Shown here: piece by piece, positions 9,623 to 19,884 of the stretch | How positions within the stretch are numbered: the stretch's first letter is position 1 | Layout: the number at the start of each line of letters is the position of its first letter | Assembly: GCA_934140005.1 (NCBI GenBank) | Contig: CAKPBB010000007.1 | Coordinates: 3,072 to 67,071, forward strand | Source of the DNA: an uncultured Clostridia bacterium | Lineage (GTDB): Bacteria > Bacillota > Clostridia > TANB77 > CAG-508 | Reading direction: 5' to 3' | DNA: 64,000 nt | Position numbers and translations under genes: made by a program | The notes under the pieces: model-generated | What the model was told of the DNA's origin: nothing | Seen by the model: the letters and a program-made list of their open reading frames with translations, nothing else | Database searches by the model: none

Positions 9623-10579
9623 CTACTTTTCAACAGATATGCTCATTGCTAATTTTGCAACTGCATTTGCAAGAGCATCTTCTATTTCTTCATCATTTGC
9701 ATTAGATCCATAATATTCATTTAAAACTCTTATTTGATTAAATCCAATTGAATAAGCTGTATCATTATCATCAACAAATTTGTCAAATGAAAGTGTTAAT
9801 TCCTTTGTTTCTCCAGGTTCTAAAATAATAGAATCCGTTTGTGAAACTAATCTATTTTCTTTAGATAAATTTAATACGATTTCATCATCTACTTTTTTGT
9901 CTAAAACTGTAATACTATATTCACTTCTATTAGTGAATACTATGTCATACTTTTCTGTACCATAGTTTATAGTTTTATCTTTTACTTCTATCTTTAAATA
10001 TTCATTTTCTGTTGATATGCCTAGGTTCTCATGTTTAATATAATTTCCAACAGTCATATCAAATGTTCCTTCAGAATTTTTTGTAAAAGCCATTTTTTCT
10101 TCTGTATAAGTATATTTGCTATTAGTTAATCCTGTTGCTAAGATATCATCAGTATATTTAACAGCATAAATATACATATTATCCATATTTGAGTAATCTT
10201 GAATAAAATATTTTTTAGGAGTATACATTATAACTTTTAAATGTTTTATAAAATCAGAAAAAGTTGGATATGCATACTTTTTACAATCTGCTGAAATCAT
10301 TTGATATGCTTTATCAAAGTCATTATTATTACAGTATGTAACATATTTATCAATCATTTCCTCTATTTCATTTTGATACTTTTCTGGCACTTTACTTGTA
10401 GAATCCATAACTGAAGTATGTGGTTCATATGTTGTTTCAAGATTTTTAGCAGGTGTATATAATTTCAAAAGTTGATTTATTAAAAATATAACAAGCCAAA
10501 CAACTACTATTATGTATATTATTTTTTTATTTTTTCTAAAAAAATGTCTGATTTTCAATCTAAAATCTGTAAAATTCAT
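9623..10579 (-). CDS. VirB8/TcpC-like membrane protein with NTF2-like domain and Ig-like C-terminus
   Basis: The 318-residue protein has a short basic cytoplasmic segment, one membrane helix (about 20-40), then a segment (about 70-110: YCNNNDFDKAYQMI, FSDFIKHLK) typical of an NTF2-like fold. A beta-rich C-terminal part follows (DIVFTNRSEY, LEPGETKELTLSF) resembling an Ig-like bundle. VirB8-class proteins of Gram-positive T4SSs (TcpC, TraM) are bitopic with extracytoplasmic NTF2-like domains that organise the channel. Assignment to that class rests on topology and position, not sequence identity. It lies 9 bases after a second NTF2-like protein and 23 bases before the giant hydrolase. Confidence 0.62.
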   Translation of the reverse strand: MNFTDFRLKIRHFFRKNKKIIYIIVVVWLVIFLINQLLKLYTPAKNLETTYEPHTSVMDSTSKVPEKYQNEIEEMIDKYVTYCNNNDFDKAYQMISADCKKYAYPTFSDFIKHLKVIMYTPKKYFIQDYSNMDNMYIYAVKYTDDILATGLTNSKYTYTEEKMAFTKNSEGTFDMTVGNYIKHENLGISTENEYLKIEVKDKTINYGTEKYDIVFTNRSEYSITVLDKKVDDEIVLNLSKENRLVSQTDSIILEPGETKELTLSFDKFVDDNDTAYSIGFNQIRVLNEYYGSNANDEEIEDALANAVAKLAMSISVEK

Positions 10580-10588
10580 ATTATCCTC

Positions 10589-11137
10589 CTATTCTTCTGT
10601 AACATTGAAAGATAAATCTATATCATTTACATCATTTTCTCTTACAACAAATGTATATTCTTTTCCTGCATCATCTTTTTTACCATTTATTAAATCTTTT
10701 ATTGTTACCCATAAAATATATGTATTTCCGTTGCGTTCAATATTATCAAATTCTAAATTTCCCATGCTTGGAAATTCTTTTTTTACATAATTTTCAAATT
10801 GTCCAGCTGTTGGAAAATAATTTTTTTGAAAATCTGTGTATAATAAATCATAGGCTTCTTCATATTTCTTTTTTTCAACAAGATTTATAAAATTAGAAAC
10901 ATAATATTCCATTCTGCCTCTTTCAGTCATATTAATAAGTTTTTCTTTCATATTATTAGCAGTAATTTCATTGTAATTAGCATCTGTTTGAATAACATCA
11001 TTTGAAATCGTTATATTAGCTGTTTTTTTATTCTTTGAAGCATTTCTATTAACATAAACTAATATAGTTATTAGTATTATTAAAATTACTAATAAAATTA
11101 TTATACTTGTTAGTATCTTATTTTTTTCATCTTTCAT
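10589..11137 (-). CDS. Small VirB8-like membrane-anchored NTF2-like protein
   Basis: The 182-residue protein has an N-terminal membrane helix (about 9-29) and one extracytoplasmic domain with the pattern FINLVEKKKYEEAYDLLY followed by FPTAGQFENYVKKEF. The downstream 318-residue protein has the same NTF2-like helix pattern, so the two probably arose from a common ancestor. A VirB8/TcpC-type scaffold role is inferred from anchor plus NTF2-like domain and from its place between the VirB6-like genes and the hydrolase. It is co-directional, with 9- and 25-base gaps to its neighbours, and it is not recognisable by sequence alone. Confidence 0.6.
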   Translation of the reverse strand: MKDEKNKILTSIIILLVILIILITILVYVNRNASKNKKTANITISNDVIQTDANYNEITANNMKEKLINMTERGRMEYYVSNFINLVEKKKYEEAYDLLYTDFQKNYFPTAGQFENYVKKEFPSMGNLEFDNIERNGNTYILWVTIKDLINGKKDDAGKEYTFVVRENDVNDIDLSFNVTEE

Positions 11138-11162
11138 TTGCTAATCACCCTATCTTTTTTAT

Positions 11163-13823
11163 TTATCCGTTATAATGAACACCATTTTTTGATGTAGCTT
11201 CAACTTGAGCATTTAAATTTTGTCTCATTTGATTTATTGCACCTAATTGTGTTGCAGTTAAAGTTCCAGCTGTTCCACCATCTCTTGTATCCTCTAAATT
11301 TGAAATTGTTTGATTTAATCCATTTACGAGATTACTTACTTCATTTTGTGTTGTATCTTTAATTTTATCCATTTCTCTATTTACTTCAGCAATTTTATTA
11401 TCTACTTCTGTTAAGTTTGTATAAGTAACTGTTGTAGTTGTTTTTTGAATATCATATTGATGAATTTGAGGAGTTGCAGTTGATTTTGTATCTGCCATTC
11501 TACCAACCATATCCTCTGGTTCAACATTCACACTTGAAGCTGTTTTCATTGAATTGTATAAGCTTGCATTTGCATATGTTGTCATAAAATCTCTCATTTT
11601 TTGTTTTAAATCTCCTAAGTCAGAAGCCTTCATATCATTTACTGTGTTTTCTCCTAAAGTTGTTTTCATTGCATTCTCAAATTCTTTATCAAAATTAAAT
11701 GCACCTGGATTATTAGCCCAGTTACCTTGTATATTAGTTGCTACCATTTCAGCTTGTTCTTGACTTATACCTTGTTTCAAACCTTGAAGTTCATTTGTAA
11801 ATCTATTTAATATATCACTCAATTGTTTTTGATCAAATTTTCCATTATCACCCATCTGTTTAACATATAACATATGCTTTAATTTTTCTTCATTTGTTTT
11901 ATATTCTTGACCAGTAACACTTGTAACACCTTGTAAAGTATTAGATGTTTCTTTTGATAATTCTTTCTTAGTATGCTTTAAAAATTCATTAGTTGCACCA
12001 TAAGCTCCCATACCAGTCATTATTGAAGAAATAGCATTACTTGAGCTTAATCCATACATTGCAAGTCCAGCACTTGCACCAACAACGGTTGATATATATT
12101 CTTTATCATGTAAATGAGAGCTTATACTTCCTTTTGCACCTGATATACCTTTCTTCATTTTCTCGCCAACTAATTTACCTATATCTTTACTTATAGCATG
12201 TTCAGCTGAGAATTGTGCACTTGCTCTTTCTTTATATGAATTTTTCTCTTCTTCTGTAAGTGAATCCCATGTTTTACCATCACCATGAGCTAATTGCTCT
12301 GCTCTTCCAGGATTTCCATTTGATCCTTCTACATAAGCTCTTCTTGCTGCCTCAAATGTTTTTATACTACCACTAACACTTTTATATGCTTTAGTATTGG
12401 TTACTGCATTAGCAATTTTACCTGGTGCTGATGCAACAAATTTTGCACTACCAGATACTGCATTTCCAACTACAACAGCAGCTCCTGCAACTTTTCCAAG
12501 AGGAGTATTAGTAGCTGCAACTCCTTTTACTTTGTTTGCAAAACTGCTTGTTGCTTTAGAAATTTTACTAGCTGTTCCACCAAACATATTTCCCATCATC
12601 TTTCCAACACCAGAAGCACTCTTACCTAATTTTCCAGCATTATTAGCAAGTGTTGTTACAGCTGCAGTTGCAGCAACCATATCTGTTAATGAAGAAGCTT
12701 TGCCAAATCCGAAAATTTGTCTAATAATCTTTTCACCATCATTTACGAATTGTATACAAATTACTGCTAATAATCCAGCTGCCAATGTATTTGTTCCTAC
12801 AACACTTGTCATAAAATTTATATTTACAAACATTGTATCTAAAGATGCTGTATCAATTAAACTAATTGCAATATTTACAAAAGCCAAATACATAATACAA
12901 TGGAATGGTTGTATTAAAATATTATAGCAAAACTCTTTCATCCAAGTATTTAAGGCTTGTGCTCTTTGGTCACCTATTTTATCTATTGAATATGTAATTG
13001 TAATTAATGGTGATATTATAATTAAAAATCCAATTGTTAGCATTCTTTTTAGATAAACAAATAGAAATTTTAATGTTTGCCATACAATTATAGCATAAAT
13101 AATTGTACTTGCTATTCCAGCAAATCCACTAATAGGTGAAACTGAACTTACTCCTATACTTGAAATCCATTGTATAAAATTTCCAATATAATCGTCTGCA
13201 TTTCCAACAGTTTTTAAAATACCTATCAATACACTATTTATTTTTGTTACGAATATAATAAAATAATGTAGCAAATATAGTAATGCTAAACTTGAAGCCC
13301 AATCTACAAGCATCTTTTTATATATAACCTTATCTTGAGCAATTGTAGATAAAGCCATTCTTATTCCTATATATATTAATATTACTAGAAGAATTACAGT
13401 AGCTATGATTCTGATTACATAATACCAAGTTGCAACTTGCGTTCTAAAATCAAGTATCATACTAGGTAATCCTGAATCAAAATTCATAAAGTCTACATCT
13501 AATAAAGGTACTTGATTAAAGAATATTGTAAATGGAGTTACTAATACACCATCAGAAACACCTCCTAAACTTACAATACCTGATATTAAAACTTGTGCAG
13601 CTGCACAAATTGCAACAACACCAACTCTTAGTCCCCAAGTAGCAAATCCTACGAAAGCTCCAAGTAAATTAACTAAAAGATTATACATCGTATTAAACAA
13701 TTCTGCTGCAGCACTTGTACCACTACTAGATCCATCTGTGCCATATGCTAATGTTGTAAAATTGAATACTGTTAAAAATATCAAAAAACACGCTAAAATT
13801 TTGAAAAGCGATTTTTTTCTCAT
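11163..13823 (-). CDS. VirB6-like polytopic channel protein with long Ala-rich cytoplasmic tail
   Basis: The protein has 886 residues from ATG 13823. A TTG 12 bases upstream is possible, but the GGTGG motif sits better for the ATG. A signal peptide (to about residue 30) leads into an N-terminal hydrophobic domain ending TIFFNQVPLLDVDFMNF. The core repeats the cluster's VirB6-like pattern, WYYVIRIIATVILLVILIYI then GIRMALST and YKKMLVDW, with several further membrane helices to about residue 370. The remaining ~510 residues are hydrophilic and Ala/Ser/Gly-rich, with a helical C-terminus. VirB6/TrbL proteins form the inner-membrane channel of T4SSs; long soluble tails are known in extended VirB6 proteins. 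One of three complete or split VirB6-like units in this operon. Confidence 0.72.
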   Translation of the reverse strand: MRKKSLFKILACFLIFLTVFNFTTLAYGTDGSSSGTSAAAELFNTMYNLLVNLLGAFVGFATWGLRVGVVAICAAAQVLISGIVSLGGVSDGVLVTPFTIFFNQVPLLDVDFMNFDSGLPSMILDFRTQVATWYYVIRIIATVILLVILIYIGIRMALSTIAQDKVIYKKMLVDWASSLALLYLLHYFIIFVTKINSVLIGILKTVGNADDYIGNFIQWISSIGVSSVSPISGFAGIASTIIYAIIVWQTLKFLFVYLKRMLTIGFLIIISPLITITYSIDKIGDQRAQALNTWMKEFCYNILIQPFHCIMYLAFVNIAISLIDTASLDTMFVNINFMTSVVGTNTLAAGLLAVICIQFVNDGEKIIRQIFGFGKASSLTDMVAATAAVTTLANNAGKLGKSASGVGKMMGNMFGGTASKISKATSSFANKVKGVAATNTPLGKVAGAAVVVGNAVSGSAKFVASAPGKIANAVTNTKAYKSVSGSIKTFEAARRAYVEGSNGNPGRAEQLAHGDGKTWDSLTEEEKNSYKERASAQFSAEHAISKDIGKLVGEKMKKGISGAKGSISSHLHDKEYISTVVGASAGLAMYGLSSSNAISSIMTGMGAYGATNEFLKHTKKELSKETSNTLQGVTSVTGQEYKTNEEKLKHMLYVKQMGDNGKFDQKQLSDILNRFTNELQGLKQGISQEQAEMVATNIQGNWANNPGAFNFDKEFENAMKTTLGENTVNDMKASDLGDLKQKMRDFMTTYANASLYNSMKTASSVNVEPEDMVGRMADTKSTATPQIHQYDIQKTTTTVTYTNLTEVDNKIAEVNREMDKIKDTTQNEVSNLVNGLNQTISNLEDTRDGGTAGTLTATQLGAINQMRQNLNAQVEATSKNGVHYNG

Positions 13824-13845
13824 AACTACCACCAAACTCTCCTAT

Positions 13846-16800
13846 CTATTTTCTTCCTTTTCCAATTTCTTCTATTAATGCAGATATATCTGTCATTGGT
13901 TTTTCTAAACCAGAATTTAATTCTCTACTTCTAATTGTACCATTTTTTCTTCTTTGTGTCACTATATTTGTTGAATTTTGTCCATTTGCCCCTGTATTTC
14001 CAACATTTTTTCGTCCATTTGGTGTATTACCTTGTGCTCCATTTGGTGTAAATTGATGTTCCCTTACTGAAGTATCTTGTTCACCAACTCTACTTTCTGG
14101 ATTTGTTCCACTTCCTCTGTACTCTCCAAATATAGATTCCTTTTTTATCTTATTTAAAGAATTAACCACATCTTCAGTATTTCTTGGCTCAAATTCAAGA
14201 TGTTTAGCCTGTTTGCCTCTTGATTTATCTTGTGCAGCATAAATATTATTTCTTTCTATTTCAATTGTCATATATGCAAGTTCTTGTACAGGTTCTGGTA
14301 CACTTGATATTAATTCTTTTCTACGTTCTTCATCTTTTTCAGCTATTACTGCTGTTAACATATCTGCCATATCTTTATGTCTTTTTTCTTCTACTAATCT
14401 CTTCATTTTTTCAGTTGTAGCAGTATCTGTATTTTCACTTACTCTTGCACTATTTAATCTAGTAAAAGCTTGATGTCTTGCTTGTACTGATGAGTTTACT
14501 GTTTCTTCAATATTTCTTCCACCTAATATTGGTTGTGCTATTTTTCTTGTGCCATCTGTTTCTGCAACTTGTCCAAATAATGGTGTATTTTGTTGTTTCT
14601 GTACTCCTGGTATACTTGAAATTGTTTTCTTCTTAGCTGATAAATTATCTAAAACAGATGCAGTTTGATTTGGTACAGCCTTAACCCAGTTTTCTAATTT
14701 TTGAGCTGTTCTTTCTTGTACATCTGTAACTTTTAAATCTCCTACTGATTTTACATCATTTTCATCTACTATTTCTTGGAATGATTGTGTTGTAAATTCG
14801 CTTACAACCATATCTGTTTTTACCTTTTCAACTCTTGTTTTTAATGCTTTTGTAAGCTCTTGTACATCTTCTTTTTTAGCATCTTTACCAAGAACAATGT
14901 TCTGTAATCTTTGTTCCACAGCTACTACACTTGCATCATTTGTTGTAAATTCTGAAATTGATTTTTTACTATTTGCAGCTGCTTCTGAAATAGCTTGTTT
15001 AATCATTTGGTCTGTAACCAAAATTTTCTTATCATTTACTTCTACAACTGTTGCTGTTGCATGTTCATCATTTCCATCAGCTGTTTTATTTCCAACACTA
15101 TCTGAAAAGGCTTTTATTATGTCTTCTGCTGTTGCATAGTCTTGTGCATTAATTTGAGTACCATTAATTTCACCTATTACATTTGGATTTTGTAATTTTA
15201 ATTTAATAAGTTCATTTGCAAATCTTTCTAAAGTCATATTTTCTGCGGCAACAACTATTGGCTCTTCTACTTCTTCTGCATTTTTCTTTTCTTCAAGAGC
15301 TTTTTCCATAGATTTTACATCTTGTTCTTTATCTGTTGTAGGAATATACATTCCATTAACTTCAACAGCTGTTCCTGTTTCAACAGCAGCTGCTTTATAG
15401 ATTTCATTAGTATCGTCACTAACTTCACTAATCTCAATAGCACCAGTTTTTATTGCATTTGCTAAAGCTATTCCAACAACTTTTCTTTCTAATGCCTTTG
15501 TTTCCTTAGTTATTTCAGTACTATTATAAAATAATTTTTCTCTTTGAGCATATGAAAAGCCACCACTTTTTATTCTCTTGTATGTAGTAGGAATTCGCTT
15601 TCCTGGTTTAACACCTTCAATTAGGTTTGCTCCAAAAATATTACCAGTTGCAACTACTGTTCCTTTTGTAAGAGCCTTAACAAATTTCTGATGTTTAGTT
15701 GAAATTTCATTCACTATGTATTGGTCTTTTGCAGATTCTGTTTGAATACGAATATCTCTTGCATAATTTTCTACATCTTCAAGGGTAAAGCCAGCATCTA
15801 AATCAATTATATCCATTGGTACATATTCTGCTTTTGCACTCTTCCTTACATGTTCATAAGATTTTGATAATGCTGAAAGAGAAGTAAACATAGCAGAAAA
15901 GCCTATAACAGGATTTTCCACTGAAGTTGGAATAGAAGCTAACATTCCCGCAAATCCAGTAAGTAAATTTTTTATAGCATCTAATTCTCCTGTAATTACT
16001 TGTTTGTCCGTATCATTCATTCCAGTTAGTTTATTCAAATTTATATTAGCTTTCATTCTATTTTTCAAGCTATCTTCTGTTAAAGAATCTTCAGAGAATA
16101 ATTTTTCTGCAAATGATAATTTCTTTCTTTCTACATATTTAACTTTACCATTTTCATCAGTATAATATCTACCTTTATATTTTGTTCTAAAACCAACGTA
16201 TTTTCCTTTTTCCTCGTCATATTCAACATATTTACTTGGATCAAAAACATCTTTTATTCTTTGATTCATAGCAAAAGTTCTAGCTAATTTTGTCTTAGAG
16301 AATTTATCATTTAATTCTTTTAATTTTGCTTCTTCTATCTTTTGAAGAATATCAAGTTCTTTATCATCAACATGTCCAACTCCTGTTTCTCTTTCTAAAT
16401 CACTATTTTCCCTTTCAAGTTCTTCATTCTTATTTTGAAGTGCATCAATCTCATCTTCTATAGCATCAATATCTTTTTCAAGACCTTTTAATATTCTTTC
16501 TCTTTTTCTCTTGATTTCGGCTTTATTTTTTTCAATAATTCTTCTATTATTTTTAATTCTTTCTATTTTATTTATTTTCATACCTTTATCAACAATTTCT
16601 TTTACATCATCATTATTTTCAAATTCTTGATAATCTTTTTCTGTAAAATTTGTTTCATTTCCAGCAATATCAACATGCATTTCCTCATCACTCGGATTTG
16701 CTTCCCTATTGTTCATTCTCCAAGCCATAACTCCACCAAACGCTTTTCTAGCTGGATTATAAAATAATTTTTCTCTTTCCCAGTTAGCAATTCCTTTTAT

Positions 16801-17805
16801 TGCTTTTCCACCAAGATATGCTTTTGTTATTCCTTTAAAGCTATTCATTAATTCTCTACCAACATTTCTATCTGCAATGTCATCTACTAAACTTCCATTT
16901 CCACCAAAAGCAAATATCTTTCTGAATATTTTATCCGCATTACTCATGAAACTTAATAACATAAATGCAAGTAACATACCAGAAATTGAATTCAATGATA
17001 ATTGTAAAGCATTCATTACAAAAGTAACATAAATTATAGCATGTACTGATTGAAGAATAACATTTAAAAAGTATTCTTTAAGCCATGTTGAAAATATTTT
17101 TGTTTTTCCTGATAAAACTTTGTTTAAAGCATAAGATACTGCAACAGCAGGTGACATTAATGTTAGCACAGCAACTGTTAAATATCTCTTAAAATATATA
17201 AATACAAATTTATAAGAATAATATACAAGATATGCATACATAACAAGTCCAGACATTCCATTTACTAATTTTGGATCATATGCTCTTGTTCTAATAGTAT
17301 CATAAATACTTACTTCAATATCTTCATCTGTTTTTTTAGTATTATCTTTATTGTCTTTAGTTTCTAAAGAACCATATTGGTCAGGACTAGCTTCGTATAC
17401 AGCTTCGGCTGTATCTTGTACCATTTCCACTAATAATTCATTCATATTTATAATAAATAGCATTATATAATGGATTCCAAAAACAAGTACCATTCCAGCA
17501 ACCCAATCCATAAGCATTCTTTTATAAAAAGCTCTGTCTGAAGCTACGGATGTAATTGCCATTTTTATACCTATAAAAATTAGAACTAGAAGCATTATTA
17601 CTATTGATATTACTCTTATAATATAATACCAAGTCGCAATTGCTTCTTTTAAGATAAGTACTGTATTTATTCCATCTTCACTCACTCCAGTTGCACCATT
17701 GCTTGCAGTCATTGTTGCTGATAATGAAAAAGTAGGTAAAATAACAATAATTGCAAAAATGGCTATTATAAATAAAATCATATATTTTTTACTATTTTTC
17801 ATCAT
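13846..17805 (-). CDS. VirB6-like protein (C-terminal unit of a split pair) with ~1000-residue soluble tail
   Basis: This 1319-residue protein has a signal-like N-terminus followed directly by the VirB6 core (WYYIIRVISIVIMLLVLIFI, GIKMAITSVASDRAFYKRML). Further membrane helices extend to about residue 300. A very long charged tail follows with a coiled-coil stretch (about 400-500; ERILKGLEKDIDAIEDEIDA) and low-complexity Thr/Asn-rich C-terminus. It lacks the N-terminal VFN-type domain found in the two other VirB6-like proteins; that domain is encoded by the 157-residue ORF 21 bases upstream. A second in-frame ATG immediately after the first is slightly better spaced from the GAGAGG ribosome site. 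Inferred role: inner-membrane channel with a cytoplasmic scaffold or substrate-contacting domain. Confidence 0.7.
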   Translation of the reverse strand: MMKNSKKYMILFIIAIFAIIVILPTFSLSATMTASNGATGVSEDGINTVLILKEAIATWYYIIRVISIVIMLLVLIFIGIKMAITSVASDRAFYKRMLMDWVAGMVLVFGIHYIMLFIINMNELLVEMVQDTAEAVYEASPDQYGSLETKDNKDNTKKTDEDIEVSIYDTIRTRAYDPKLVNGMSGLVMYAYLVYYSYKFVFIYFKRYLTVAVLTLMSPAVAVSYALNKVLSGKTKIFSTWLKEYFLNVILQSVHAIIYVTFVMNALQLSLNSISGMLLAFMLLSFMSNADKIFRKIFAFGGNGSLVDDIADRNVGRELMNSFKGITKAYLGGKAIKGIANWEREKLFYNPARKAFGGVMAWRMNNREANPSDEEMHVDIAGNETNFTEKDYQEFENNDDVKEIVDKGMKINKIERIKNNRRIIEKNKAEIKRKRERILKGLEKDIDAIEDEIDALQNKNEELERENSDLERETGVGHVDDKELDILQKIEEAKLKELNDKFSKTKLARTFAMNQRIKDVFDPSKYVEYDEEKGKYVGFRTKYKGRYYTDENGKVKYVERKKLSFAEKLFSEDSLTEDSLKNRMKANINLNKLTGMNDTDKQVITGELDAIKNLLTGFAGMLASIPTSVENPVIGFSAMFTSLSALSKSYEHVRKSAKAEYVPMDIIDLDAGFTLEDVENYARDIRIQTESAKDQYIVNEISTKHQKFVKALTKGTVVATGNIFGANLIEGVKPGKRIPTTYKRIKSGGFSYAQREKLFYNSTEITKETKALERKVVGIALANAIKTGAIEISEVSDDTNEIYKAAAVETGTAVEVNGMYIPTTDKEQDVKSMEKALEEKKNAEEVEEPIVVAAENMTLERFANELIKLKLQNPNVIGEINGTQINAQDYATAEDIIKAFSDSVGNKTADGNDEHATATVVEVNDKKILVTDQMIKQAISEAAANSKKSISEFTTNDASVVAVEQRLQNIVLGKDAKKEDVQELTKALKTRVEKVKTDMVVSEFTTQSFQEIVDENDVKSVGDLKVTDVQERTAQKLENWVKAVPNQTASVLDNLSAKKKTISSIPGVQKQQNTPLFGQVAETDGTRKIAQPILGGRNIEETVNSSVQARHQAFTRLNSARVSENTDTATTEKMKRLVEEKRHKDMADMLTAVIAEKDEERRKELISSVPEPVQELAYMTIEIERNNIYAAQDKSRGKQAKHLEFEPRNTEDVVNSLNKIKKESIFGEYRGSGTNPESRVGEQDTSVREHQFTPNGAQGNTPNGRKNVGNTGANGQNSTNIVTQRRKNGTIRSRELNSGLEKPMTDISALIEEIGKGRK

Positions 17806-17826
17806 TCTACCTCTCTTTTCATAAAT

Positions 17827-18300
17827 TTATTCTGCATCAGATTCTTCATTGTTTGTTGTATCTGAAAAATTAAATATATTAACATCAAAAATAGGAATCT
17901 TATTAAATACTATTTTTTCTATTGTTACTCTGTTATCAACATCTGTTATACTTTGAAATATGTCAAATGCAAAAAGTTTATCACTTGTTGCCATATCTGT
18001 TTTGCAAATTGCGTCAATTGTTCTTACTAATACCCATTCAAACAATTCTATCCAACCTACAAATACCGCTCTAACACCCATTGTCATAATACCAAGAATC
18101 CAATCTGCAATTCCTGCTAAAACATCAACTATATTTCTTCCACCTTTTGCAGAAACTGAATATGAAGATGATGAAGTTCCTTTATAATAAAAATCATCAA
18201 TTTTTCCTGCTGCGTAAGTCGGTGCAGTGGCAAGGAATGTTGAAAAAGTAGTTACTATTATTGCTATTACTAAAATTTTTATAAATATTGTTTTTTTCAT
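17827..18300 (-). CDS. VirB6-like N-terminal domain encoded as a separate ORF
   Basis: The 157-residue protein has a signal peptide (to about 31), two hydrophobic helices (GIADWILGIMTMGVRAVF and the next segment), and then TIEKIVFNKIPIFDVNIFNF. That last motif matches TIEKTVFNEIGLFNIDYFDF in the 422-residue VirB6-like protein and TIFFNQVPLLDVDFMNF in the 886-residue one. In those proteins the motif is followed by the VirB6 membrane core; here the protein stops, and the core begins as the next gene. The two ORFs therefore look like a split VirB6. No stop or frameshift fix is obvious, and both halves have their own signal sequence, so the split is probably real and stable. Confidence 0.65.
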   Translation of the reverse strand: MKKTIFIKILVIAIIVTTFSTFLATAPTYAAGKIDDFYYKGTSSSSYSVSAKGGRNIVDVLAGIADWILGIMTMGVRAVFVGWIELFEWVLVRTIDAICKTDMATSDKLFAFDIFQSITDVDNRVTIEKIVFNKIPIFDVNIFNFSDTTNNEESDAE

Positions 18301-18328
18301 AAATTACTCCTTTCCACCTAATACTTAA

Positions 18329-19873
18329 TTAGAAATTTATTTGAATTTCTTTATTATCATATTTTAATAAATTATTATAACAACTTACTATTTTGAAGTC
18401 TTGCTCACCAGTTAATATCTTTCCTCTTTTATTTGATTGTAAATCGTAATAATATATACCTTTTTTATTGATACTATATATAAAAATACTATCATTAAGC
18501 CATGCAAAAGTGTCAATTGCTTCATTAATTTCTCTGTTAGGTCTTGTACTATCTTTAGATACAAAATACATTTTTTCTATGATATTATTTTCATCTTTTT
18601 CAGCATAAATTCCATATTGTCCACTATACAAAGTATTATTTTCTGTCTTATTTGCTTCTATAAATTTATTACATTCTGTTAATAAACTATTTTCTCTTAC
18701 AACTCTTGAAACTTCATCTTCAAATACATTATCTACTTGCATTTGTGCTAAACATTCAGGCATTTCTAAACATTTTGAAGATTGAAAACTAGTCATTTTA
18801 ACATTATTATACAAAATAATTGCATTAGTATTTTCATAGTTGCATTTTACAGAAATACCTTGTAAAGGGTATGTTATGTAGAAACTGTTCTCTTTAACTA
18901 TATACTCACTATAATTGCTCCATAAGTATGTAAGCTTATTCAAAAATTGATATATATCTGTATCTCCATTTGAGAATTCTTCTATTAAATTTATAAATTC
19001 ATCATACTCAAAATTTTCTATTCTATAAATTGAAATTTCTTCTTTAGTAATAAATACATAAAACTCTTTTCCTTTATAACCATATACACCATTTTCTGTA
19101 TCTTCAAAAGTTGGAGTTCCTAATTTTGCTTTTGCTAAATCAAAAGCATCTTTTACTATTATACCATTAATTACGGGATTTGTGTAGTTCTTGGTGAAAA
19201 CAATATTATATATTTTTTTATCTAGCTTTCTTATTTTTAAACCTTTTTCAATATATTGATCATATTTTTGAAAAATGCCATCTGAATTACCTAAATTTAA
19301 GTTATAATAAAGCCAATCATTTTGAAGTAAATTATTTAGTTCATCTGAATTAACTTCAAAAGAAGTTATTGTTAATTCTTTATAATCTTTTAAACTAATC
19401 TGAGATTTAATATAAGTAAAATAATCTTCAATTCCATTGATATAAAATTTGCTAATATTATTATTAGCACAAATAACACTAACAGTTATATCATTTCTAG
19501 TATCAATTATTCTAAAATTTTGAAAATTTAAAACACTTGCAGAAAGTTGCATCAATCTCGTATAAAAAGACTCATTTATATGTTCATCATCTTCATATGG
19601 TTTTTCTGAAAAAGTAGCATATATATCTATATCATAATCTTTTTCATTACTTTTTTCCTGTTTTATAAAAGTACAATTATAAAACTTTAATACATCTTCT
19701 ATTGTTTTAAAAGAATTTACATCTATTTCATTTGATTCTGTACTATGTGAAAAATCGATATTAGAAATGGCATAATAAGTAATAGCTAATGATATTACTA
19801 TACAAAATAATATAATTAGCATCTTTTTGTCATTATTTTGATTTTTATATTTACCTTTCTTTGAATCAAACAC
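18329..19873 (-). CDS. Membrane-anchored extracytoplasmic protein of T4SS-like operon (paralogue B)
   Basis: The 514-residue protein has a single N-terminal membrane helix (about 18-38) and a large beta-rich extracytoplasmic domain. It is paralogous to the next gene upstream: both have an opening LL/VL..YGC/YNC-(T/V)F(I/V)K module, a DYF/NYF segment, a motif GNSDG/GNLEG, IVFTKN/IVFLSS, GYKGKE/GYRTKD, and LTYLWSNY/VTSLWQSY. This copy has an additional C-terminal ~110 residues with a possible beta-propeller-like end (SIFIYSINKKGIYYYD). I do not recognise a named family. By location it is probably a structural outer-side component of the apparatus, between the VirB6-like genes. Confidence 0.6.
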   Translation of the reverse strand: MFDSKKGKYKNQNNDKKMLIILFCIVISLAITYYAISNIDFSHSTESNEIDVNSFKTIEDVLKFYNCTFIKQEKSNEKDYDIDIYATFSEKPYEDDEHINESFYTRLMQLSASVLNFQNFRIIDTRNDITVSVICANNNISKFYINGIEDYFTYIKSQISLKDYKELTITSFEVNSDELNNLLQNDWLYYNLNLGNSDGIFQKYDQYIEKGLKIRKLDKKIYNIVFTKNYTNPVINGIIVKDAFDLAKAKLGTPTFEDTENGVYGYKGKEFYVFITKEEISIYRIENFEYDEFINLIEEFSNGDTDIYQFLNKLTYLWSNYSEYIVKENSFYITYPLQGISVKCNYENTNAIILYNNVKMTSFQSSKCLEMPECLAQMQVDNVFEDEVSRVVRENSLLTECNKFIEANKTENNTLYSGQYGIYAEKDENNIIEKMYFVSKDSTRPNREINEAIDTFAWLNDSIFIYSINKKGIYYYDLQSNKRGKILTGEQDFKIVSCYNNLLKYDNKEIQINF

Positions 19874-19884
19874 AAATTTACTCC

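Noticed and set aside
12397..12927. 176-codon plus-strand ORF opposite the VirB6-like gene
   Set aside because: It is the antisense of an Ala/Gly-rich, strongly supported coding region and has hydrophobic low-complexity content without a ribosome site.
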